Virus record (IMG/VR): IMGVR_UViG_3300027782_000156
Location: 1 to 40,654 of that record
Length of the DNA stretch: 40,654 nucleotides
Origin: a virus
Strand: one strand, 5' to 3'
A model generated the notes under the pieces. The model saw only the letters and a list, made by a program, of their open reading frames with translations, had not been told where the DNA came from and ran no database searches. Position 1 is the stretch's first letter, and every line of letters begins with the position of its first letter. A program made the position numbers and the translations under genes. Of the stretch, positions 23,198 to 28,096 are shown in pieces.

Positions 23198-23213
23198 TAA
23201 AAAATTTGTAGAG
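23198..23213 (-). repeat. 16-nt complement of the tRNA leader sequence
   Basis: AAAAATTTGTAGAGTT on the plus strand, inverted relative to the same sequence in the two boxA-like leaders near 26301-26318 and 27762-27780. In the array transcript it can pair with the 5' leader. Confidence 0.5.
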
Positions 23214-23241
23214 TTAATATATTATTTACAGGTTTACCATT

Positions 23242-23316
23242 TGGTGTCTCCAACAGGAATCGAACCTGTATCCGGGACTTAGGAGGTCCCTATTCTGTCC
23301 GTTGAACTATAGAGAC
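23242..23316 (-). tRNA. tRNA-Arg (CCT)
   Basis: Acceptor GTCTCTA/TGGAGAC, anticodon stem GGGAC/GTCCC with loop CTCCTAA, T-loop TTCGATT, encoded CCA. Reads AGG. Confidence 0.92.
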
Positions 23317-23322
23317 ATTGTG

Positions 23323-23399
23323 TGGTACCCTAGGTCAGATTCGAACTGACACTGAATGGATTTTGAATCCATCGCCTCTACCGATTGGGCTACGAGGGC
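23323..23399 (-). tRNA. tRNA-Leu (CAA) with short variable loop
   Basis: Anticodon stem ATGGA/TCCAT with loop TTCAAAA; T-arm GTCAG/CTGAC with TTCGAAT; A73 and CCA encoded. The acceptor has a G-U end pair and a C-U mismatch. The variable loop is 5 nt (TCAGT), whereas leucine tRNAs normally have a long arm, so the Leu identity rests on the anticodon alone. Confidence 0.8.
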
Positions 23400-23402
23400 A
23401 TA

Positions 23403-23478
23403 TGGTGCGGATACTGGGATTCGAACCCAGACTTGAGGGATTTTAAGTCCCTTGCCTCTACCTTTGCGCTATATCCGC
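23403..23478 (-). tRNA. tRNA-Leu (TAA) with short variable loop
   Basis: Perfect acceptor GCGGATA/TATCCGC, anticodon stem AGGGA/TCCCT with loop CTTAAAA, T-loop TTCGAAT, A73 and CCA. The variable loop is 5 nt (CAAGT), again without the class II arm usual for leucine. Confidence 0.85.
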
Positions 23479-23485
23479 AGAATTT

Positions 23486-23561
23486 TGGTGCAACCTGTAG
23501 GAATCGAACCTACTTCAATGGTTCTTCAGACCACCGCTATGACCACATCAGCTAAAGTTGC
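23486..23561 (-). tRNA. tRNA-Phe (GAA)
   Basis: Acceptor GCAACTT/AGGTTGC, anticodon loop CTGAAGA, T-loop TTCGATT, A73 and CCA encoded. Confidence 0.92.
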
Positions 23562-23566
23562 TAAAT

Positions 23567-23640
23567 TGGTGCTCTCACCGAGAATCAAACTCAGGTCTCA
23601 CCCGTACCAAGGGCGTGTACTATCACTGTACTATGGGAGC
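23567..23640 (-). tRNA. tRNA-Thr (GGT), degenerate
   Basis: Anticodon stem CGCCC/GGGTG with loop TTGGTAC gives GGT; A37 follows U36 as expected for Thr. The D-loop AGTGATA lacks the GG pair, the T-loop is TTTGATT instead of TTCGATT, and the acceptor has one C-A mismatch. The tertiary contacts are weakened, so it may be decaying. Confidence 0.7.
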
Positions 23641-23644
23641 AAAT

Positions 23645-23719
23645 TGGTACCTTGTGACGGGATCGAACCGCCGACCTTCTCCTTGTAAGGGAGACACTCT
23701 ACCGCTGAGTTAACAAGGC
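23645..23719 (-). tRNA. tRNA-Val (TAC)
   Basis: Acceptor GCCTTGT/ACAAGGT, anticodon stem TCTCC/GGAGA with loop CTTACAA, T-loop TTCGATC, A73 and CCA. Confidence 0.92.
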
Positions 23720-23722
23720 GCT

Positions 23723-23797
23723 TGGGGAGAAGTACGGGAATCGAACCCGTGATAGCGGAATCACAACCCGCGGTTTTACCACTAAACTAACAACTCC
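23723..23797 (-). tRNA. tRNA-His (GTG)
   Basis: Anticodon stem GCGGG/TCCGC with loop TTGTGAT. The histidine hallmark, an extra G(-1) opposite C73, is present at 23797. The acceptor stem GAGTTGT/ACTTCTC has two U-U mismatches. T-arm ACGGG/CCCGT is intact and CCA is encoded. Confidence 0.85.
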
Positions 23798-23802
23798 ATA
23801 TT

Positions 23803-23876
23803 TGGAGCGGGTAGAGAGAATCGAACTCTCACACTAACCTTGGCAAGGTCACAGGCTACCTTTACATCATACCCGC
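23803..23876 (-). tRNA. tRNA-Gly (GCC)
   Basis: Perfect acceptor GCGGGTA/TACCCGC, anticodon loop TTGCCAA, T-loop TTCGATT, U73 and CCA encoded. Confidence 0.93.
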
Positions 23877-23956
23877 ATATAGAAACACACTCATCACGCA
23901 CCGTATCGTAGGTGATCAAATCTACAATCTTATAGGCATCAAAATGTGTTTGTATA

Positions 23957-24030
23957 TGGAGCGGGATGCGAGAATCGAACTCGCAACTTCAACTTGGAAG
24001 GATGACGTTTTACCACTAAACTAATCCCGC
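23957..24030 (-). tRNA. tRNA-Gly (TCC)
   Basis: Perfect acceptor GCGGGAT/ATCCCGC, anticodon loop CTTCCAA, T-loop TTCGATT, U73 and CCA. Preceded on its left by an 80-nt spacer with complementary ends. Confidence 0.92.
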
Positions 24031-24067
24031 AAAATCCCATTTAACGATATGGGCATCGGAGTCTGTT

Positions 24068-24538
24068 CTAAGCCGCTAGACTTTTCAATCTATCAGCCGC
24101 ATAAGAAGCCGCAAATGCATTTGGTTTGACCAAAGGAACAACGTTACACATACCCTTAATGTAACCGATAGCTTCGTTTACTACGATACTTGAATTATAC
24201 ATCAAATTTGGATTTATGTCAAGATGAACTTCAATATCATTAGGGATTATTTCCGCTAATTGTATGTACATTTCAGCAACTTTATATACCTCATTCATTA
24301 ACCTCATTCTAGGTTTGTCTCGCTTGACTTCATAGTCACGTTCTCTGGTAACTTGTCCAAAAATTTTACAACCGTGCTTACCGTCAATATGAACAACGAT
24401 AGCAACAATGTAATCAGCATACCAATCGCCATTAATTTTAATCTTCTCGGAGTCACATCCAAGATAAATTTTAGTTTCTGGACCGCAACTTTCGATATAT
24501 GTTTTAACTAAATTCAAGTCGAGTTTATCATTGTACAT
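24068..24538 (-). CDS. YkuK-like (DUF458) RNase H-fold protein
   Basis: 156 residues. The block TKIYLGCDSEKIKINGDWYADYIVAIVVHI near 22-51 carries the first conserved Asp of the RNase H-like fold; EVHLDINPN near 113 gives the next acidic strand, and the end KPNAFAASYAADRLK is typical of the YkuK family. Its activity is unknown. It interrupts the tRNA array between Trp and Gly genes, so it is co-transcribed with tRNAs and could be a tRNA-processing or quality-control nuclease, which is inference. Confidence 0.8.
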   Translation of the reverse strand: MYNDKLDLNLVKTYIESCGPETKIYLGCDSEKIKINGDWYADYIVAIVVHIDGKHGCKIFGQVTRERDYEVKRDKPRMRLMNEVYKVAEMYIQLAEIIPNDIEVHLDINPNLMYNSSIVVNEAIGYIKGMCNVVPLVKPNAFAASYAADRLKSLAA

Positions 24539-24557
24539 ATTGTACCCCTTAAAAAAT

Positions 24558-24633
24558 TGGCATCCCGGGAAGGAATCGAACCTTCAACCTTTGGTTTTGG
24601 AGACCACTGCTCTGCCAATTGAGCTACCGAGAC
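24558..24633 (-). tRNA. tRNA-Trp (CCA)
   Basis: Acceptor GTCTCGG/CCGGGAT with G-U pairs, anticodon loop CTCCAAA, T-loop TTCGATT, G73 (usual for Trp) and CCA encoded. Confidence 0.9.
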
Positions 24634-24638
24634 ATATT

Positions 24639-24713
24639 TGGTACCGATAGACAATTTCGAAATGTCGACCTAACGCTTATCAAGCGTTTGCTCTTCCTCT
24701 GAGCTATATCGGT
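24639..24713 (-). tRNA. tRNA-Ile (GAT)
   Basis: Perfect acceptor ACCGATA/TATCGGT, anticodon stem AACGC/GCGTT with loop TTGATAA, T-loop TTCGAAA, A73 and CCA. One mismatch in the T-stem. Confidence 0.9.
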
Positions 24714-24717
24714 TAAT

Positions 24718-24794
24718 TGGTGCGTCCTGAGAGATTCGAACTCCCAACCTCAGGTTTCGAAGACCTGCTTTCTATCCAGTTGAATTAAGGACGC
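24718..24794 (-). tRNA. tRNA-Arg (TCG)
   Basis: Perfect acceptor GCGTCCT/AGGACGC, anticodon stem CAGGT/ACCTG with loop CTTCGAA, T-loop TTCGAAT, A73 and CCA. Confidence 0.92.
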
Positions 24795-24799
24795 ATATT

Positions 24800-24874
24800 T
24801 GGTGGTGATAGAGAGACTTGAACTCCCAACAATCACCGTATGAAGGTGGTGTTCTACCATTGAACTATATCACC
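24800..24874 (-). tRNA. tRNA with anticodon CAT (elongator Met or Ile2)
   Basis: Perfect acceptor GGTGATA/TATCACC, anticodon loop TTCATAC on four paired bases, T-loop TTCAAGT, A73 and CCA. G1-C72 pairing excludes an initiator. If the C34 is made lysidine it would read AUA; this cannot be told from sequence alone. Confidence 0.88.
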
Positions 24875-24879
24875 AAAAC

Positions 24880-24950
24880 TGGTTGCGGGTGTGGGATTCG
24901 AACCCACTAGATAGAGCTTATGAGACTTACCGATACCCTGAATACCCGCA
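24880..24950 (-). tRNA. short tRNA-like gene with anticodon CAT
   Basis: 71 nt. Acceptor TGCGGGT/ACCCGCA and T-arm GTGGG/CCCAC are perfect, and CCA is encoded. The D and variable parts together are about four nt too short and the anticodon stem has only three pairs (AGT/GCT) around CTCATAA. The 3' end CCGCAACCA resembles initiator tRNAs. Either an unusual small tRNA or a decaying one. Confidence 0.6.
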
Positions 24951-24958
24951 ATAAAAAT

Positions 24959-25032
24959 TGGTCTCGGTGGCAAGAATCGAACTTGCGCTACATGGTCCCA
25001 AACCACGGGTGATGCCATTTCACTACACCGAG
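24959..25032 (-). tRNA. tRNA-Pro (TGG)
   Basis: Perfect acceptor CTCGGTG/CACCGAG, anticodon loop TTTGGGA, T-loop TTCGATT, A73 and CCA. Confidence 0.92.
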
Positions 25033-25040
25033 AAAACTAT

Positions 25041-25115
25041 TGGTGGACCGTGGGAGAATCGAACTCCCACTTCATGCTTGCAAAGCACATGTGCTACCAT
25101 TATCACTAACAGCCC
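25041..25115 (-). tRNA. tRNA-Ala (TGC)
   Basis: Acceptor GGGCTGT/ACGGTCC with two G-U pairs, anticodon loop TTTGCAA, T-loop TTCGATT, A73 and CCA. The usual G3-U70 identity pair of alanine is present. Confidence 0.92.
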
Positions 25116-25164
25116 AAATGACTTATTACTTATCTCATTGTACGCCATAAGTCAAGGCGAGATT

Positions 25165-25240
25165 TGGTGCCCTAGGAGAGACTCGAACTCTCAGAACCTG
25201 GTTTCTAAGACCAGTACGTATACCATTCCGTCACCAGGGC
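25165..25240 (-). tRNA. tRNA-Leu (TAG) with short variable loop
   Basis: Acceptor GCCCTGG/CTAGGGC, anticodon stem CTGGT/ACCAG with loop CTTAGAA, T-arm GAGAG/CTCTC, A73 and CCA. The D-arm (GGAATGGTATACG) looks leucine-like, but the variable region is only 5 nt (GTTCT). Confidence 0.87.
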
Positions 25241-25273
25241 AATATTGAATTTTTAAGTCACACTTACAAAACT

Positions 25274-25347
25274 TGGTGCCCCATGACAGAATCGAACTGC
25301 CGTAACCTGATTACAAAACAGGTGTAATACCATTATACTAATAGGGC
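25274..25347 (-). tRNA. tRNA-Thr (TGT)
   Basis: Acceptor GCCCTAT/ATGGGGC with one U-G, anticodon loop TTTGTAA, T-loop TTCGATT, A73 and CCA. Confidence 0.92.
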
Positions 25348-25604
25348 AATGCTTCCTGCACATCGTGGTAATTATAGTACATCAACATAGATTAATCCTG
25401 ATTCCAACTCAACTAAGGTTGGGGATTCTATGCATCACACATACCTTCCACCCACTCGTCATGCACAAGACTTTCGTGTTGCTAACGCTGGTTAGGTCGA
25501 CCCATGGTTACCCATGACTTCCATTACAGAAGAAGAACCATCCTACAGTTGTCACACTGTTTCTCGTCATGCGGATCACATTAGCCAAAGACACTTGGCA
25601 CGTT
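25348..25604. other. 257-nt stretch without a gene inside the tRNA array
   Basis: No complete cloverleaf and no credible protein gene. It contains a short hairpin CATGG-TTAC-CCATG (25503-25516), a partly paired segment around ATTCCAAC/GTTGGGG (25401-25424), and two minus-strand GCATGACGAG repeats. It may hold a structured RNA, degraded tRNA genes or just spacer. Confidence 0.4.
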
Positions 25605-25681
25605 TGGTTGCGATGGCTGGATTCGAACCAGCGATTCCACAGCTTATGAGACTGGGCGGATGACCACTTCCATACATCGCG
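25605..25681 (-). tRNA. initiator-like tRNA (CAT) with C1-A72 mismatch
   Basis: Acceptor CGCGATG/CATCGCA pairs at six positions with an unpaired C1-A72, the hallmark that marks bacterial initiator tRNA for formylation. Anticodon loop CTCATAA, D-stem TGGA/TCCG, T-arm GCTGG/CCAGC with TTCGAAT, A73 and CCA. It lacks the three G-C pairs of canonical initiator anticodon stems. Confidence 0.82.
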
Positions 25682-25685
25682 ATAT

Positions 25686-25761
25686 TGGCTCCCCAGCGTG
25701 GGATCGAACCACGGACACCTTGATTAACAGTCAAGTGCAACTACCGCTGTGCTACTAGGGA
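25686..25761 (-). tRNA. tRNA-Asn (GTT)
   Basis: Acceptor TCCCTAG/CTGGGGA, anticodon stem CTTGA/TCAAG with loop CTGTTAA, T-loop TTCGATC, G73 and CCA. Confidence 0.93.
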
Positions 25762-25768
25762 ATAAACT

Positions 25769-25843
25769 TGGCGGTCCCAAGGGGTAACGATCCCCTTCTT
25801 TCAGCGTGACAGGCTGATGTGCGTCCATGAACACTTTGAGACC
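25769..25843 (-). tRNA. tRNA-Asp (GTC), unusual T-loop
   Basis: Acceptor GGTCTCA/TGGGACC, anticodon stem TCAGC/GCTGA with loop CTGTCAC, G73 (Asp identity) and CCA. The T-stem AGGGG/CCCCT is sound, but its loop is ATCGTTA, not TTCRANN, so a D-T contact is altered. Confidence 0.82.
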
Positions 25844-25848
25844 AAATT

Positions 25849-25941
25849 TGGTGGAGTAACTTGGAGTCGAACCAAGAATGTTTACCACAAGGGGACGGAT
25901 TTACAGTCCGCCGATGCACACGCCATAGCATCAATTACTCC
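25849..25941 (-). tRNA. tRNA-Tyr (GTA)
   Basis: 93 nt class II tRNA. Acceptor GGAGTAA/TTACTCC perfect, anticodon loop CTGTAAA, a long variable arm CCCCTTGTGG, T-loop TTCGACT, A73 and CCA. The D-arm is longer than usual. Confidence 0.9.
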
Positions 25942-25950
25942 GAATTTTTT

Positions 25951-26025
25951 TGGTAGGGGTACCGAGAATCGAACTCGGATTACCTGGTTAAAAGCCAGAT
26001 ACTTTAGCCGTTAAGTTATACCCCC
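25951..26025 (-). tRNA. tRNA-Lys (TTT)
   Basis: Acceptor GGGGGTA/TACCCCT, anticodon loop CTTTTAA, T-arm CCGAG/CTCGG, A73 and CCA. Confidence 0.92.
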
Positions 26026-26031
26026 GAATCT

Positions 26032-26106
26032 TGGTGCCTTGAGAGAGAATTGAACTCCCACTCAAGCGATTATGAGTCGCCTGCTTTACCATTAAGCTAC
26101 CAAGGC
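26032..26106 (-). tRNA. tRNA with anticodon CAT (Met or Ile2)
   Basis: Acceptor GCCTTGG/TCAAGGC, anticodon stem GGCGA/TCGCT with loop CTCATAA, T-loop TTCAATT, A73 and CCA. G1-C72 pair, so not an initiator. One of four CAT genes in the array. Confidence 0.88.
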
Positions 26107-26111
26107 ATTTC

Positions 26112-26228
26112 TACCATATTAAAACATACTACGTATCTTAGTATCAGTGCTAGTAATTATCTAGTCTATAATACCCAAATAGTTAGACCGCGAATCTATC
26201 CCAACCTGTAATATGTTTTAATATGGTA
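26112..26228. repeat. 17-bp perfect inverted repeat around 83 nt
   Basis: TACCATATTAAAACATA (26112-26128) and its exact complement (26212-26228) flank an 83-nt centre. The right arm overlaps the encoded CCA of the neighbouring Glu tRNA. In RNA it would make a long stem between the Glu and CAT tRNA genes. The centre has a CTAGATAATTACTAG palindrome-like segment but no tRNA. Confidence 0.8.
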
Positions 26229-26298
26229 CTCCGTACCAGAATCGAACTGGTCTTATCGGGTTGAAAACCCGGTGTCCTAACCGATAGACGAACGGAGT
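26224..26298 (-). tRNA. tRNA-Glu (TTC)
   Basis: Perfect acceptor ACTCCGT/ACGGAGT, anticodon loop TTTTCAA, T-arm ACCAG/CTGGT, A73 and CCA. First tRNA after the 26354-26381 promoter. Confidence 0.92.
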
Positions 26299-26299
26299 A

Positions 26300-26330
26300 A
26301 ATTAAACTCTACAAATTTTTAAAGAACATG
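26300..26330 (-). promoter_or_regulatory. rRNA-like boxA leader of the tRNA array
   Basis: The transcript leader contains TGTTCTTTAAAAATTTGTAG, close to bacterial rRNA boxA antitermination elements (TGYTCTTTAA). The same GTTCTTTAAAAATTTGTAGA follows the second tRNA promoter at 27792. Confidence 0.7.
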
Positions 26331-26353
26331 TTGATTTCTCAACTCATGTATAG

Positions 26354-26381
26354 AGTATAACACAACCAGAGGTTTTGTCAA
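26354..26381 (-). promoter_or_regulatory. sigma-70 promoter of the main tRNA array
   Basis: TTGACA (26376-26381), 16 nt, TATACT (26354-26359) on the minus strand, about 50 nt upstream of tRNA-Glu. Confidence 0.85.
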
Positions 26382-26414
26382 CATCTATTTGCATGTTGTT
26401 GTTTTTTTAACAAC

Positions 26415-26490
26415 TGGAGTAGGTGACAGGAATCGAACCTGCATAAAACAGATTTGCAATCTGTTCCCTAGCCTTTCGGGTCACACCTAC
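26415..26490 (-). tRNA. tRNA-Cys (GCA)
   Basis: Perfect acceptor GTAGGTG/CACCTAC, anticodon stem ACAGA/TCTGT with loop TTGCAAA, T-loop TTCGATT, U73 (Cys identity) and CCA. Confidence 0.93.
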
Positions 26491-26496
26491 ATTTTT

Positions 26497-26586
26497 TGGT
26501 GGAGAGTCAGGGAGTCGAACCCTGTGACCATATTACTATAGTCTATAGATTAGCAATCTACTGCATTACCGTCCTGCCCACTCTCC
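26497..26586 (-). tRNA. tRNA-Ser (GCT)
   Basis: 90 nt class II tRNA. Perfect acceptor GGAGAGT/ACTCTCC, anticodon loop TTGCTAA, long variable arm GACTATAGTAATATGGTC, T-loop TTCGACT and CCA. Confidence 0.92.
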
Positions 26587-26589
26587 AAA

Positions 26590-27153
26590 TTACATTATAG
26601 GTCCGTTACCGTTCCTAAATCCTACTTCACCACCTTCTTCTTTGATTCGTTTGATAACATTTTCAAAAAGAATAGGAGTAAAATCAGTTTGTTCTACACA
26701 TACACAATGGTACCTTGTATCAATCTTTTCATCCTTCATAACACGTCCTGTATGAAGGTGTCCATGAATGTTAACTCCAAATCGACCAAGACTTTCAGGG
26801 TGAAGTGGAATATGAGAAAGAATCATTCCGTTCATTACGTGATATGCACGGAGTTCCCGAAAGTGTACTCGATATTCATCATCACGAAAAATATCATGGT
26901 TACCTCGGATGAGAACTTTGTCACCATTCAGTCTATGCATAATGCTTAGTGATTTACGGTTAATAACAACGTCACCCAGATGATACACTTTATCTTTTGG
27001 ACCAACGGTTTCATTCCAACGTTTGACCATTTCTTCATCCATTTCATTTGGATCCGTCCATGGTCTAATCTTTTCATTTGTTTTAGAATCTGTGAAACGA
27101 CATACACCGGCATGACCAAAGTGTGTGTCACTTACGAGAAATACTGATGGCAT
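26590..27153 (-). CDS. calcineurin-like metallophosphoesterase
   Basis: 187 residues. Metal ligands are seen in order: SDTHFGH (Asp8, His10), HLGDVVIN (GD near 60), IRGNHDIF (GNHD near 83), LSHIPLH near 112 and IHGHLH near 129. The family cleaves phosphodiesters or phosphomonoesters, often cyclic nucleotides, RNA 2',3' ends or pyrophosphates. It lies within the tRNA transcription unit between Ser and the next gene and, like the RNA ligase at 32 kb, might treat RNA ends. That is inference. Confidence 0.85.
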   Translation of the reverse strand: MPSVFLVSDTHFGHAGVCRFTDSKTNEKIRPWTDPNEMDEEMVKRWNETVGPKDKVYHLGDVVINRKSLSIMHRLNGDKVLIRGNHDIFRDDEYRVHFRELRAYHVMNGMILSHIPLHPESLGRFGVNIHGHLHTGRVMKDEKIDTRYHCVCVEQTDFTPILFENVIKRIKEEGGEVGFRNGNGPIM

Positions 27154-27154
27154 A

Positions 27155-27532
27155 TCAAACTCCTTTTACCACTTTATGCAATGAAACGCTTTCGGAATAG
27201 TAGCCATTAGACTCACCATACCAACGAATGTCAACATAACCTTTGATAGTGGCTAGCTTGTAGAATGTCCATGTGAACGAATCTTGGTAATTTGGCACTT
27301 CAGCACCTTCTGGATTTTCATTGCTCGATGACTCTTCAGCAACAAGCAATGGAACACCGATCAGGTCTTGAACATCACCAACAACGGACTCAACTGAAAC
27401 AGACTCGCAACAATCTTGGTCATGGTACATGTTATACACTTCACCATCAACAGTAACAAATTTGATGTTATCATTATCAACATCAACTTCTTTTAAAACT
27501 TTCCCTAATAGGGATTCAAAATTTACGTACAT
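27155..27532 (-). CDS. DUF7448-like protein
   Basis: 125 residues from ATG 27532, which has AAAGGAAA upstream; the frame to 27580 runs into the Ser tRNA gene and was rejected. Blocks such as DGEVYNMYHDQDCCESVSVE, VGDVQDLIGVPLLVAEE and TWTFYKLATIKGYVDIRWYG are the signature of a short conserved family in phages and bacteria that I know as DUF7448. Its role is unknown. It is in the tRNA unit. Confidence 0.8.
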   Translation of the reverse strand: MYVNFESLLGKVLKEVDVDNDNIKFVTVDGEVYNMYHDQDCCESVSVESVVGDVQDLIGVPLLVAEESSSNENPEGAEVPNYQDSFTWTFYKLATIKGYVDIRWYGESNGYYSESVSLHKVVKGV

Positions 27533-27551
27533 ATAATTTCCTTTATATAAC

Positions 27552-27643
27552 TGGCGGAAAGCAGAGGAGTCGAACCCCATCCCATTTCTGAGAACCCAGT
27601 TTTCAAGGCTGGTCGGCGGACCAACCCACCTGCATTACTTTCC
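27552..27643 (-). tRNA. tRNA-Ser (TGA)
   Basis: 92 nt class II tRNA. Acceptor GGAAAGT/GCTTTCC, anticodon loop CTTGAAA, long variable arm GTTCTCAGAAATGGGAT, T-loop TTCGACT, G73 (Ser identity) and CCA. Confidence 0.9.
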
Positions 27644-27681
27644 AGACATACTGAAACTCACTCATTAAATGAATTTTAATA

Positions 27682-27756
27682 TGGCACCCGGTGGAGGGAT
27701 CGAACCTACGCATCATGGAGTCAAAGTCCATTGCCTTTCCGCTTGGCTAACCGGGT
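27682..27756 (-). tRNA. tRNA-Gln (TTG)
   Basis: Perfect acceptor ACCCGGT/ACCGGGT, anticodon stem ATGGA/TCCAT with loop CTTTGAC, T-loop TTCGATC, G73 and CCA. First gene after the 27792-27820 promoter. Confidence 0.92.
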
Positions 27757-27761
27757 AAATA

Positions 27762-27786
27762 TTACTCTACAAATTTTTAAAGAACT
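27762..27786 (-). promoter_or_regulatory. rRNA-like boxA leader, second copy
   Basis: GTTCTTTAAAAATTTGTAGA directly downstream of the 27792-27820 promoter, identical over 20 nt to the leader at 26300-26330. Confidence 0.7.
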
Positions 27787-27791
27787 ACCTC

Positions 27792-27820
27792 ATTGTAACA
27801 GATGGCGATGCAACTGTCAA
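27792..27820 (-). promoter_or_regulatory. sigma-70 promoter of the Gln/Ser tRNA unit
   Basis: TTGACA (27815-27820), 17 nt, TACAAT (27792-27797) on the minus strand. Confidence 0.88.
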
Positions 27821-27857
27821 CTCTTTTTCCAATATGCTGTAAAAAAACAACACATAA

Positions 27858-27892
27858 GAAAAAACCCCTAGAACTTTGGATTCTAGGGGTTT
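27858..27892 (-). terminator. strong rho-independent terminator
   Basis: Perfect 12-bp stem AAACCCCTAGAA/TTCTAGGGGTTT with a 7-nt loop and a T run on the minus strand. It separates the early-type region from the tRNA promoter at 27792. Confidence 0.92.
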
Positions 27893-27913
27893 GCAAATTA
27901 GTTTAGACTTCTT

Positions 27914-28039
27914 TTAGTTGTCTCGACCTTCACTAACCCCTTTTCCACTTCCACCTAATACTCTTGAATCCTCAAGGCAATAGCTGGCCAGCCACGAATT
28001 AATTCGTGTCGGTTGTTTAAAGGAATGTTTATTCATCAT
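27914..28039 (-). CDS. possible 41-residue protein or part of a small RNA
   Basis: An ATG at 28039 opens 41 codons (MMNKHSFKQPTRINSW, then a Gly/Ser-rich end). The predicted transcription start of the promoter 28046-28074 falls on this ATG, so the message would be leaderless with no ribosome-binding site. The same DNA holds strong palindromes (CACGAATTAATTCGTG, GCTGGCCAGC) and ends at a terminator, so a non-coding RNA of about 175 nt is at least as likely. Confidence 0.35.
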   Translation of the reverse strand: MMNKHSFKQPTRINSWLASYCLEDSRVLGGSGKGVSEGRDN

Positions 28040-28045
28040 AGTAAT

Positions 28046-28074
28046 ATTATATAGGCTTTCTTTTCTTTTGGCAA
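28046..28074 (-). promoter_or_regulatory. sigma-70 promoter of a short structured transcript
   Basis: TTGCCA (28069-28074), 17 nt, TATAAT (28046-28051) on the minus strand; the transcript would end at the terminator 27858-27892. Confidence 0.75.
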
Positions 28075-28096
28075 TAGCTTTTCAAAAAATATTTTT

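Noticed and set aside
23452-23688. Plus-strand frame across tRNA genes (also 24958-25248 and 25817-26014)
   Set aside because: The repeated GIEP and RIEL-like peptide motifs come from the conserved T-arms of tRNA genes read in antisense, not from a protein.
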